In this document: in pieces, positions 33,284 to 44,119 of the stretch
Layout of the letters: every line of letters begins with the position of its first letter
How positions within the stretch are numbered: the first letter of the stretch is position 1
DNA from: Favolaschia claudopus
Lineage: Eukaryota > Basidiomycota > Agaricomycetes > Agaricales > Mycenaceae
Length of the DNA stretch: 64,000 bases
Assembly (NCBI GenBank): GCA_037176885.1
Contig: JAWWNJ010000034.1
Coordinates: 1,240,001 to 1,304,000 of the forward strand
Reading direction: 5' to 3'
Notes under the pieces: generated by a model
Databases searched by the model: none
What the model was told of the DNA's origin: nothing
Seen by the model: only the letters and a program-made list of their open reading frames with translations
Position numbers and translations under genes: made by a program

Positions 33284-34469
33284 TCAGAAGTCGGCATCCA
33301 AAACTCTATCAGATGCTGTCAATTGGCGTTCTGTTCGTAAGTGAGAGGAGCGGACTCACACGTCCCCTCGGTTCTCGCGTCCGAGCATGTGCGCTTTGCT
33401 GTATTCCGACACCCGCTTTTCAAAGAAATTGGTTTTCCCCTCCAAAGAGATCAATTCCATGAAGTCAAACGGATTTTCGCTATTGAACACTTTCGCAACG
33501 CCGAAACTATCCAGAAGCCTGTCTGCCACATATTGCACGTATTGAATCATAGAGACCGGATTTATCCCCAGGAGTCGGAAGGGCAACGCTTCTACACGTG
33601 TATTGTTAGTGAAAGTCGACGGGGAAAAAGTCAATTCGAGGTACCGTGGACGAAATCGGTCTCTACAGACACTGCTTCGCGAACGATAGCCTCTACACTT
33701 GCGGAGGCTGGTTTCGTCTGCAACAACGAAAATAATAGACACGCGAAATCGGTGTGCATGCCCTCGTCCCGACTAATAAGCTCGTTCGAAAAAGTGAGCC
33801 CTGGCATCAACCCTCTCTTCTTGAGCCAAAAGATAGACGCGAAAGAAGCCGAAAAAAATATGCCCTCCACGGCGGCGAAGGCTACAAGGCGTTCTGCAAA
33901 GGGCCTTTCTTCGTCCATCCATTTGATCATCCAGCTGGCTTTCTGACGCACGCACGGGACTGTTTCGATCGACCGAAACAGACGGTCTTTCTGCTCGGGG
34001 TCGTCGATATAGGTGTCGATTAACAGCGAGTACGTCTCCGAGTGGATATTCTCTATCATAATCTGGAATCCGTAGAAACAGCGTGCTTCTGGGATTTGCA
34101 CCTCATCGGCGAAACGCTGAACCAGATTCTCGTTCACTACACCGTCCGCCGTCGCGAAAAACGCCAGAACAGTGGTGATAAAGTGCCGCTCATTGTCGGA
34201 CAGGCTCGACTTCCAATGAACAAGATCGTGCGACAGATCTAACTCTTCCGCGGTCCAAAAACAGGCAACAGCTTTCTTATACATCATCCATATCTACGAC
34301 CAGATGCATGAGTGCACATTAACGACGGGGAACACAAATAAGAAGATATACCTGGGGATAAGTGATGGGAAATAATGAGAAGCGACCGGGATTCGGTGCC
34401 AATATGGGATCTACTAGCGAATGAGCACAGCACAATAGAAGACGGACACACAATACCTTCAATAACCAT
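33284..34469 (-). CDS. Ribonucleotide reductase small subunit (R2), compact form, 325 aa
   Basis: Exons 34469-34457, 34413-34352, 34293-33645, 33591-33360 and 33305-33284 (978 nt, in frame). R2 carries the di-iron/tyrosyl radical used by class Ia reductase to make dNTPs. All six iron ligands are visible (D75, E106, H109, E168, E202, H205), as is the radical Tyr113, in [31 protein letters not shown] and RDEGMHTDF. The last, 22-nt exon encodes VLDADF, the tail that docks on the large subunit. Only 25 residues precede the core; fungal housekeeping R2 proteins usually have a much longer N-terminal extension, whereas compact R2s are common in large DNA viruses. No large subunit lies in the window. 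Confidence 0.93.
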
Positions 34470-35017
34470 GAGTTACAGTGGTGTACGGTCGAAGAGACAA
34501 CGAGCTCTTAACTTCTCATGAGCCGTATTTAAAATCCAAAACAATACCCGCAGTTATCATGACTCGGGAGAGGTAATGTGACTCGTTGCGCAAGTTCGTG
34601 TTCCGCAGCCCAAAGAATGGTATGATCGCCAAAAATACAGTTTCAAACAGATCATCCCAGTTCTTGGATGGTGGCTCGTTGAGAAACGAAAACTAAAGCA
34701 GTCACGATCACGTGACAGGTCATTTATTTTAATACATCATTGATGTGACATGGCTTCGCTCGCCGGCTGTAACAGTGACACCCATTGCCCTCACGGACGT
34801 TCAATAAGAGCAGGTCATGGCATAAATCAAGGATGCAATTATGCAGCACCACAAGTTAAGATACTTCAAGGATGACACTCGAGCCCGAAAAAAGTCGTAG
34901 AAAGACAGAGTAGCATCGGGGTAAGAACAAGGAAACCAAAAAACAAAAACCCTCCGCTCGATAAATGTAACCGCCGACATCAACGTGTCAAGCGCCTCAG
35001 AACAAGACCCGTTCCGG
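34470..35017. other. Spacer upstream of the R2 gene
   Basis: Holds an AT-rich TTTTAAATACGG box ~57 nt before the R2 ATG, a GATCACGTGAC palindrome (34709-34719) and a relative of the 20 kb tandem unit (34730-34785). No gene supported. Confidence 0.4.
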
Positions 35018-36365
35018 TTACTGAGAGTAAAAAGGAGTCAGAGGGCAAAATAATAAGCTGACGACACTCACCATTATGTGGAAGGCAGCACGACGCCGAA
35101 TTCGCTACAAACACCGAGTTAGCGTTGACTCAGCAAGGACAAGGAACAACAACAAAACGCACAGGCATGAACGGATAGTAATGAGTTGCATAATTCTTGC
35201 ATTCGCTGTTATAGCAAGTGTCACCGAGTCGCCATTTCATCTTCGAAGACATGATAACGGGGTCAAGGACAGCTGAGTCGGATCCAACGCGCAGGACCAG
35301 CGAATCACGATCACGCGAGAAGTGTCTCCAAAGAATAGGACAAGCGGCTCCACACCCGGTAAGCCAGCTGCTGTTGTCTATAGATTTGCGAATTCCTCGA
35401 CGCTCTAGATCCTGACTCGCCTGGATTGGCGGATAATACCAACTATCGATGGCACTCCCGTCAAAAGCCTTTCTCGGGTAATACATGACCAAAAAGTCTT
35501 TGGTAAGGAACTGGATGTTAGCAGTATGGGGCGAGAGGACGATGGCTTCAGCGATGCTAGGTCCTTGAGTCTGAGTGAGGATTATATGGCGCCCCTAACA
35601 GAAGAAAAGGTCGACATAGACCAGGAAAACACAGAACGAAATGTACTCACGGGAACAAGCTCAAACCGATACCTGGACGCGATATGCACCTGCAGACACG
35701 CATCGACTTCTAGCTCTCGGAACCCCATATCGCCTGCGCTCAAACTATGTAGGTATCGAATCCACGGGAAGAGAGCGCCGCATGGGATCGCGATATTCAG
35801 GTTGGCGGGGATCCACGGCTTGACTGCTTCCTCGCAGCGCTCCAGATAGAGGAGGAGTGAACCATGAACGGCCGAATGCGATCGATCCATGAGGTCCCAG
35901 AACCGCTGAAGCGCAATACTGAACTCGGAGCTGTTCAGGGGCGCGCTGGACAAGAAAGTCGAAATCTGACGATCGACACGAGTCCGAAAAAAACGACGAC
36001 TAATTTCCTGGAAAGCCTTATTTCTGAACGGGAGTGGGCATAAACACGGTTACGTCGTTGATCATATTCGAAAGGCAGACTTACGACTGTCCAAATGCCA
36101 GCATATCCCGAAAATCGACGAAACCGAGTATGGCCTCCATCACGTTGAAGCAGTTGAGCAGGGTGAGAAGAGCGGGGAACATGGCAGCGAAAGTCGAATG
36201 CCGAACGACTGATTGCTGGACGGCAAGATCCTCAGATCGCGAATGCTTAGAAGGTGGAGGCGACGAGAGGCTAGAGGAAACCGATGACATAACAGAATGA
36301 GTCGAGGCAGAAGATTTGTTGGTTTTTTTGCGGTTGCGACGGCGTTTGAAGCCTGCGAAAGACAT
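35018..36365 (-). CDS. Nucleotidyltransferase-fold-like protein with Cys-rich tail, 373-390 aa
   Basis: Exons 36365-36085, 36023-35651, 35594-35163 and 35104-35072, then either a spliced stop at 35018-35020 or read-through to the same stop. The N-terminus is basic and Ser-rich (MSFAGFKRRRNRKKTNKSSA). The middle reads HSAVHGSLLLYLERC then PANLNIAIP, equivalent to the GS...DLD segment of the 29886 gene but with Asn in place of Asp. It continues QGPSIAEAIVLSPHTANIQF, WLTGCGAACPILWRHF and a Cys pair in DTCYNSECKNY. Loss of the acidic pair suggests a non-catalytic NTase-like fold. A TATA box ends only 24 nt before the ATG. Confidence 0.68.
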
Positions 36366-37688
36366 GCTTGATTAGTTATTGTTTCCCCTTTTATAGGGCG
36401 CGGCATCGTACCAGTAAGAATAAACACCGTAAACAAAAATTCCGAAAGCCATAAGTCGACAAACCAGATGTCAAGACTGTGCATTCTGGGCACGAATCAG
36501 ATTATACAATTTCTTTTCCCGGATGTATCCGACTCATAGAAGGCAACCTGCGCAGCGATGTATTCGACGCGAAACTCAATCAAAACGAAGACGCGGGGCA
36601 ATGAATCAGACGCGAGTCACAGTCGCGAAGTCCCGGCTCCCGAAAGATCGGCGACCGAGGTTCGGGTGCACCGCGACCCTACACGCACGCAATGTGATAG
36701 GACACACTCCAATTAGTTCGCAACCGGAAAGATGGCGCGAAGCGTCAGACATGCGGGCCGCAACACAACAGCCGACTCCTCGTTTCCACCGACAGCCCCC
36801 TTAGGACAAGTACACATTCAATCGAATTCCGCCGTCCTCGCATGGCTAATATTTGGACCCTGCAAGGGAAGAATCACGCGCCGAGCCTGCTCGCTAAAGC
36901 TACCGACCGCCCCAACTTGTCGCCGTAGAGAGTGACTGATTTCAGACACATGGACGAGAACTCAGAATTCTGCCCAAACCCCACACTTAGGCGCTGCGCT
37001 ATAGAGTGCAGGTACCACCACAAAAAGGGAGGAAATAGAGCCATCGAATCCAGCGAGAGGATACGATGATACCGCTGAAGGTCGACAGCTGGCAATAAAC
37101 GAGGGTAAAAACAGAGAAAAGGGTTACATGCATTATCGCTTACATGTCACATCCCATCGACACGAAAGACGCCAACGAAATTCACAAGCCAACCCAAAAA
37201 AATAGCGCCCTAGCTAGAGCTAACCAAATATGGTAAGCGAACGGTCACGAAACAGGACAAGCATACCGTGGAAAACCCCATGTAGGTACGTGCATGTGCT
37301 TGACCCAGCCGAACGGCACTACATCAGGTTCTTGTTGCACAGTCGACGGGCAAAGTCTGAAGCTGTGAAATGAATATATATCAGACCTCAAACTGATGGA
37401 AAAGATCAAACTGATGTCCACACTGCGCCGCACCGAGAACCGCACAGGCAGCGCCAAGGCACGTATGACCGGCGGCTAACACCGACGCAGTGTAACCGAC
37501 ATAAGTCTAGGACGCCGGTGCAGGGTCCAAATTGTGACGACGTGACGACTTGTGATTCAGTGCAGAGAGTAAAGAAGAGAGAAAAGTAAAGCGACAAAAA
37601 AAAAAAATGGCGAGCTTGTCGTCCACAGCTTGGAAACGAGAACACAATTTGTCAAGTAGTAAATACAAGCCCGTTATTCCACTAACAT
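36366..37688. other. Longest gene-poor stretch inside the block
   Basis: About 1.3 kb. Several short minus-strand ORFs exist (for example around 36874-37095), but none joins into a gene with family character. It could hold an eroded member of the block. Confidence 0.35.
36389..36395 (-). promoter_or_regulatory. TATA box of the 35018-36365 gene
   Basis: CGCCCTATAAAAGGGG on the minus strand. The core is 24-30 nt before the ATG, so transcription would start almost at the start codon. Confidence 0.6.
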
Positions 37689-38380
37689 TTAAACTAACCA
37701 CCCATGATCCAACTGCCTGTAAAGAGCGCGATTTAGTCAGAGATAGCGAAGATAGCAAGTGAAAGAAACCGACTTTCGAACAATAAGCGTGATTCTGGCG
37801 GCCTCGTCCTCTGTAATGTTCAAAGGCTTGTCTGTGTCTGCTTCGTGCTTGACTACAAGAATGTTGCCGCGCCAGACCGTTCTGCCTTTGTCGGTGGCGA
37901 CGCTCATATTCAGAGGCTCATCGACGTTCTGGGGGGTGAAGAAGATCGTGTAAGGGTTGTCGAGGACGAGGCCACGGTAGCCTTCCACGGTACGCATTCC
38001 ACGGGACATGTCGACGGCATGAGGGAGCCCAGCATACGCGACAAACGCGTTCACATAGAGATCGTATATGGTCGCGTGAGCGAAGTCGGTCCCGACATTG
38101 AACGGGGTAGGCACAAGAATGGGGAGATGGACGTCGGTGGCGAAGAAGCATCCGTCGACTTTCCCTTCGTATCCCTACACCGTCAAAGGACAAGAGAGGG
38201 AAAGAACAATGAGCCACCGACGACGAGAACAAAATAGCAGACTGCACTTACCTTACGGCTCACAAGCTCGACAGAGAAGTCCTCGACCTCTGCCATGAGG
38301 TGCGGAACAGCCTGGCTTGGTTGTACGAGCTGCTGACCAGTCAAAAGTTTCTTGGCTCTGGAAACGATTCTGGGTAACAT
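37689..38380 (-). CDS. Conserved-looking hypothetical protein, 185 aa
   Basis: Exons 38380-38252, 38174-37774 and 37716-37689 (558 nt). Phrases: MLPRIVSRAKKLLTGQQLVQ, LPILVPTPFNVGTDFAHATI, NPYTIFFTPQNVDEPLN, VWRGNILVVKHE and LNITEDEAARITLIVR. The mix of strands and the W-R-G-N-I-L-V-V motif point to a folded domain, but I know no named family. No Cys cluster, signal or membrane segment. TATAAAAG lies 51-58 nt upstream of the ATG. Confidence 0.65.
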
Positions 38381-38430
38381 GAGTGGAAGAGTGAGAGGTT
38401 CGCTATATACCTACACCATCAGGAAATCGT

Positions 38431-38438
38431 CTTTTATA
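38431..38438 (-). promoter_or_regulatory. TATA box of the 37689-38380 gene
   Basis: TCTATAAAAGACG on the minus strand, about 51 nt before the ATG. Confidence 0.5.
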
Positions 38439-38634
38439 GATAACTGCCCATCATTATTATATAATCGAAATTTGTACAGCCTCTGTCTCCCACATTGCTC
38501 GTCCATATTCGACAGTAAAGCGCCCAGCGAACGGGACAAGGACGACGTCGAGATCTCGGTATAAATAACGCAATCATTTGATTGCGGTACGGAAAAAAAA
38601 AGAAAAAAACATTAAGTTCAACTCATCCAAGTTT

Positions 38635-39408
38635 CTAAGTCGACGTCTGCACAGGCCATTCCAATCCCACCCAGCTAAAGTTCACCCTCGTAAGGTCCCA
38701 ATTGCCATACTCGACGCGAATTGCCCGTTCATGAGATACCGCTGAAACAGGAGGTTCGTGAACCGTTGTTCGACAGACCGGGCATTCCCATTTATGCTCG
38801 AAATGCACCCGAATACAGACGTAGCATGTCTCGTGTCCACAGCAGAGTCTACACAGAAATGTTGAACGTCTGTCGCGGGATGCACAGAAAAGAGAAATCC
38901 TACCGCACTGGATGGGAAATCAACTGTCTACACACAGGGCACTGATCACTAGGTCGACGAGGAGCGACAACAGGTGCACTTCTCACGTATCCAACGTAAA
39001 GATCCTCAACGCGTAACCGTCGAGCGCGCGCGATTCGGTTGCCGGCGGAATAGCTTTTGGACCCTGGGACACGTGGTACGCGAGGGACGACCATAGGCAT
39101 GACCTCGGGTCGATGGACGCGTGGATCGTAGCTAGTAGCAGAGGCGAGGGAGGACCCTGGTGGGCCGGACAGAGGGGAGGAACGGGCCGGGTTTCGAAGG
39201 CGCCGGACCAATGCAACCCTTGCACGCCGCTGACGAACACGACCGAAAAAACTGGTAATCTTTCCATCTTTTGCGGGACCAGATTTCTTCGTCTTTCGCG
39301 AGGCACGCGGCGAGGCTAAGGAAAAGAATAAGAAAGATCTCGAGGAAAACAGAACTCGTATCGATCTTTCACCTGTATCCTTCTTTCGGGAAAGCAGGTC
39401 CTCACCAT
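38635..39408 (-). CDS. RING-finger protein (C3HC4), ~200 aa
   Basis: The last two exons are firm: an exon ending at 38904 and 38848-38635. Together they encode DQCPVCRQLISHPVR joined to LCCGHETCYVCIRVHF and WECPVCRTTV: C-x2-C, C-x-H, C-x2-C, then C-x2-C, a canonical RING that recruits E2 enzymes for ubiquitin transfer. Upstream the frame is Arg/Pro-rich (RQRRARVALVRRLRNPARSS). The 5' end is less sure; an ATG at 39408 joined through an AAG acceptor near 39290 keeps frame. A TTATATAG box lies 33 nt before that ATG. Confidence 0.72.
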
Positions 39409-39441
39409 AATCTTCTGCGTAAAGTCAACACAGATTCTCCA

Positions 39442-39448
39442 CTATATA
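39442..39448 (-). promoter_or_regulatory. TATA box of the RING gene, touching the previous stop codon
   Basis: GATTATATAGTGG on the minus strand, beginning about five bases after the stop of the upstream gene (39453-39455). Confidence 0.45.
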
Positions 39449-39452
39449 ATCA

Positions 39453-40242
39453 CTATTCACCATAATATACAAGAGGTCGATCCAGAGAGTCAGATGTTAC
39501 ACTGACAGCTGTGCCCCCGCCCCCCTCCACCTGCGTGTTTGCCACAAAGTCGCCGTCGAGGACTATGTCGGACATGAAATCCCGCTCTGAGGTACCATTC
39601 CCGGATCAAAAAAAAAAAACGATCCACCACAACTTCAAAAACTCACCGTTCGACGAGTGAACCTGCTCTTGCTCTTCGACGTGACGGAGCTCTAGATTGT
39701 CCGTGGCCAAAACTGCAAGGAACAGACCAGAGTGAAATTCGCTCTCCGTCGTAACAGACAGTGTACTCACCACTGCTCACCCCGGAGCCCTCAGCAGGAA
39801 AAACAGCCTGCACGATGATCGGAGCGTAAAGGATGGCTTTGAACGTGTCGTAGTCAGGCACGCCGCCAAACTGAAAAGCCGAAATCATGCGATTTCTAAG
39901 TTCCGCCGTGAACCGATCGGGGACTGTTTGGACTTGAGCGGGCGAAGGAACTGCGAGAGACACGACTCACGCATGGGATCAATGCTTACGATATCCGCGT
40001 TTCCGACTCGGGTGCGATGCAATATGCACGCCGTATATCGAGTTTCAGGCTTATGGACGAGATCTGCACGGCGAGCTACAGGTATGCAGTGGAGCAACAA
40101 ACATGAATGCAAACCTTCACCAAGCATTTCACCATCCCTCATATCGTCTTCAGACCCGAATAAACTGGAGGTACTGCTGCGGGACTTCGATTCAGAGCCG
40201 ACAGGAGAGGGCTCTGGGGCGACACTGTCATGCGCGACATGA
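39453..40242 (-). CDS. Hypothetical protein, multi-exon, model approximate
   Basis: Segments that read as coding: HDSVAPEPSPVGSESKSRSS with LFGSEDD (40242-40100), HKPETRYTACILHRTRVGNA (40080-39990), RMISAFQFGGVPDYDTFKAI with LYAPIIVQAVFPAEG (39940-39780), and a 3' part with LATDNLELRHVEEQEQVHSS and RDFMSDIVLDGDF running to a TAG at 39453. Splicing between the second and third segment cannot be settled: the obvious short intron breaks frame, a longer one keeps it. No domain recognised. It lies between two RING-type genes. Confidence 0.45.
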
Positions 40243-40318
40243 GCAGAAGAGAAGCATTCTGTTGATCGACAAAGTAAACACGACAGAATGGATCTAGAAT
40301 TGGAATAGCGCACTGCCG

Positions 40319-40948
40319 TCAAATGAAAGCTGCAGCGCGTTGGGATGAACACAGTTGCCGTCTACATCTTCTACCAACATGTTGCTCAATGCAGGAGGGA
40401 CAGTGTGCTCGGAAGAAGGAACAGGCAGCGGAGAGTGAACTAAATGAACGGAGTACTGAGACATCAAGTCACAGCAAGGAAGGTAGCACGTACTTAGGCG
40501 GGGCTTCTCTGCCGGCAAAACGCCTGACTCGGACAAGGCGTGAATGACGAATGCAGGGTCGTTACAGACGGATGGACAGACGTTGCACACCTTGTAAACC
40601 CGGACTTCCGTCTCCCAACTCAATTTCCCCGAAATCGCGGGGACCGTTGCATCGCAAAACTAGGAGCGTGGACGACGTCAACGCCGCCAAAGAAAAGAAA
40701 ATCACGCGTACTTCTGCCATCGGAACTGAAAAAGGAATGCGGCTCGTTGTCTTCCAGAGCGAAGTCGTTGTGCACAGAATGAATGCATGCCGAGCAATAA
40801 TCTGAGGACAAGAAAAATATCAAAGTCAGCGATGCAGCGGCATTTCAAAGGAAGGAGAAACGACTTTACCTGGAGACGGGGGCGGAGGGGGAGGGAAGAA
40901 ATCATTGGGAGACAAGCTAGTATAACGGAAGTGGAGATCATCAGTCAT
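40319..40948 (-). CDS. Small Cys/His-rich (degenerate RING-like) protein, 134 aa
   Basis: Exons 40948-40870, 40801-40712, 40659-40591, 40523-40494 and 40455-40319 (405 nt), all with phase-1 junctions. The fourth exon is 30 nt and the last intron only 38 nt. A Pro-rich start (MTDDLHFRYTSLSPNDFFPP) leads to DYCSACIHSVHNDF and later HCPSCIEQHVGRRCRRQLC, spaced like the two halves of a RING with a long insert. It could be a ubiquitin ligase relative or simply zinc-binding. The consistent intron phase supports the model. TATAAG lies 31 nt before the ATG. Confidence 0.6.
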
Positions 40949-40978
40949 GTCAGCGCGTAGGCAAATCTGCGACTCCTG

Positions 40979-40984
40979 CTTATA
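40979..40984 (-). promoter_or_regulatory. TATA box of the 40319-40948 gene
   Basis: GTCTTATAAGCAGG on the minus strand, 31 nt before the start codon. Confidence 0.5.
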
Positions 40985-41068
40985 AGACGCCGATGCGGAG
41001 TCCAAACGTTACAGGGACGCGCTAGTCCGAAATCACACAAAAGGGGATCTAGCAATATATTCTTCGAA

Positions 41069-44000
41069 TTACGGAAGTAAATCGTACACGAGCACGCGAC
41101 TATCTTGCAATCGGATCTGAGCGACAAAGCGAGGTAACCGGAAACAAGATCAGAGCACCATCAATGTTCACCTTGCCGTGCAACGACGTGATCCCAGTCC
41201 TCCCCACAAAGTCGCACCGCCCTTCTGTGTCGGGGCCGATGACTACGACATTGACGCCTATCACGTCCAAGATAGGCCTAGCCAACGCACGAGACGTCAC
41301 TCCCTCAAACTCAGTGGTGGTGAGAGGAAAAAGATTTTTGACGGGAATCCACTTGTCGGTGCAAATCACACGCCCAAATCGAACTTTGACAGAGCCGCGA
41401 TCGTTCCGCTTTACTTTGGGCATGCTTCGGATGACCCCGACCACATCATTGTAAGGCTTAGTAGACGAGGTGCTTGCTCCTCTCACCACAACGTCTAGAC
41501 AGCTGCTCTCCAAAGCACTCTGCAGAAGCCAATTGGAAGGCGGTTCAGACGAGGACTGCGAAGAAGCCGCGGGCGCGAGCGATTGAGATGCTGCGTGAAC
41601 AGCCCCTCCAAACGCCTCTGGCCACGCGTCCGCTGCCCCGGGAAGATCTTCCGGCGAGAATTCCGGACCCTCGGGCACAGCTGCTGCGATCAACCGAGAT
41701 TTATCTTGCGCGGTTCGCAACTCGCTGATCTGTTCTGCGGACGCATTGCGGTAATCAGGCAAAGACAAACCCGTGCTTTAGACTCTGTGAGCACAGCACA
41801 AATAACCAGTGGATAATAGAGCCACGACTCACTGCCGTTCCTTTACATCGCAGACAGATATCAGTTCGACGGTATTGACAGCTCTCCCTTCCGTTCTAAT
41901 TGACACCTTTTTATGATCAGCACTGGTGCCGACAACCATGCCATAGAAAGTCCCGATGTTTCGTTCAAACGCTTGCACTTCAATGTGAGAGAAAGGATCT
42001 GGAGCGACGTGTCTTCGCGGCCCTTCAGCGGCAGGCGGAGCAGGGTTTTTTTGCGCAGAAAGCCCGCCTGTCGACGAAAGCCCGGTTTCTGACAACGCCA
42101 CGCGAACAAAAGACCATGGCAAAATGAGCTATCGGCATGTCAGTACTTGTATTTAAACAAGACCTCAAAGAATACCCTCACTTCGGCGAGCGCGGGCCGA
42201 ACGACGACTTTTAGGTCTCCTCTCTGCTTGGCAGTCAACGTCGAGCATGAGTAAAATCGGATTAAACAGACTAACGCGAACAAGAGAAGCGATAGAACCT
42301 GCGGTCCCTTCGTCGCCTACCGCACCAAGAACATCGGCATATGGAATATCTGACTGTTGAACATCCCAAGAAGATGAGATTGAATAAAGACCGAGTTAAA
42401 TGGAATAATTACCTGCCCGTCGTCTAGCAAGCGAACACCTTCTTCGACGTAAGTTTGGTTCATCAACTGAATTTCGCGCCGACTCCATTCAACTTGAACA
42501 ATCCACGCCCTCAAACCAACCCATCGTCCTGTGATCACCTCAACATAATCTCCAATGCGGAAGTCACCAACAACTGCTTCTGTGGGCCAGCTGGCGGAGA
42601 TGAAGGTCCCCTCTCGCGCGTCATCATACATCTCGACTTGCACATGCTCCGCGGTCACCGAAGTGACCCAACCCACGGGACCCAAATCATCGCCGTCCGG
42701 CAGTCTGACCCGATCCCCAATTCTAAGCGCCACACGATTCCACTGAAGAGATCTTTGCATATCACAGCAGCTAGTAAGGAGGTCGCTCATGTTTACGACC
42801 TCAAGATCTACTTGCTCGAGATTGGCACATTTCTTGACAAAATTATACAGGGGACTCTGCATCCACAGAGCAAGCTCTTGTTCGGCAGGCTGCACACGAT
42901 GAACAATGAGGTCTACGAAACGCTCTCGCCGAACGAGAAAGCCAAAGCGGTATGAAGACCCGTCGAGCTCGTATGGACACGTCGCGTCAAGAGTGCCGTC
43001 CACATGCTCGGAGAGCAGAGCTTGGCGCGTGCCCCTTCTGGTATCGGCTCGACTTCGCTTGATATCTTGCCTCACACCGAGAGAAGACTGACGCGGTTCG
43101 TTCTTGCAGGAAACGTCTGACTCCAAGATCTCGCCAGCGACCAGCCTGAGCGGGGAACGGTGGCGGCGTTGCTTGCCAGACCAGCGCGGCACAAGATAAA
43201 TCGAGGCATCGGACGTGACCGGATTATAATCGTAAACCCACGCGAGATCGAGGTGATACACGTTATTCGAACGCACACGAACCCAAGTTCCCAGCTTCAT
43301 GGTAGGAGCAGGCAAGACTAGGACCGACTTCAGATCGAGAGCAGTGATCGACCTCGGAAGGACGGTCCGTCGCGTAAACGCGACTCGACGCAACAAATTC
43401 CCGACAATGACTTGTGACACACATTCGATATATACGTGTCCGGGAGAGGCGGGACTGGCCGACACCGAGAGAACTTTGCCGTCGGCAGGAAAGCACGCCG
43501 CGATTTTGAAAATTGTACAGACAACATCCCACTCTCGACCTCGCTGACACCATAAATTCAGAAAATAGACAAACGACACGCCGCAGGACTACATACCGTT
43601 ACTTTGATAGTCCAAATAGGAGTCTTTGTAGTGTCTGTAGTATGTTCCAACGTGTGCATCCAGCGAAATATCGAGCGCGAGGACCCCTCGTCCTCACCCG
43701 CCTGAGGTACGGCACCACATTCAGACCTCCGGCGACGCGAATATCGCTCCTTTATCTTCCTCGCGAGTTCTTCTGCGTCCTCTTGCGGCGGAGCGGAAGC
43801 TGTCAGACGTGGAGGGAGTGTTTCAGGGGCCCCCGTGTCTTCGTCGTCGGACGGGTCTAGAAATGAAGACAGGGCGAATGCTGATATTCACGTCAAAGAC
43901 GAAAATTCTGATCAGCGAGCAACCTCACCGTCCTCGTCCTCATAGTCTTCATCCTCTTCTGCTCGATCCTCTTCAGCAGCAAGATCCAAAAAATCTGCCA

Positions 44001-44119
44001 CCGAAGACACCCTCCTTCGCTTCGCAGACTGTTGACAAAGTGAGCACCTTGCATAGGCGATAGAAGTATGGGACGGCCTTCACTTTGACACCAGATCCGG
44101 GGACGTAGAGGCCAGCCAT
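41069..44119 (-). CDS. SPT5-like transcription elongation factor (NGN and KOW motifs)
   Basis: Firm exons: 44119-44084, 44028-43929, 43856-43597 and 43543-42413; several shorter exons follow to a stop at about 41069. The N-terminus has a basic stretch and an acidic block (VSSVADFLDLAAEEDRAEED) like SPT5. DAEELARKIKERYSRRR precedes an NGN-like region (REWDVVCTIFKI, HVYIECVSQVIV). KOW-like units follow: LGTWVRVRSNNVYHLDLAWV, LRIGDRVRLPDGDDLGPVGW, FRIGDYVEVITGRWVGLRAW and a last one VVVIGPDTEGRCDFVGRTG. SPT5 clamps elongating RNA polymerase II. It is strongly diverged, so it is unlikely to be the essential housekeeping copy. Predicted length about 950 aa. Confidence 0.75.

Noticed and set aside
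34801..34983. 60-aa ORF downstream of the 35018-36365 gene
   Set aside because: No splice keeps it in frame with the gene; composition looks random.
36874..37095. 73-aa ORF in the 36.4-37.7 kb gap
   Set aside because: Could be an exon of an eroded gene, but no partner exon or motif was found.
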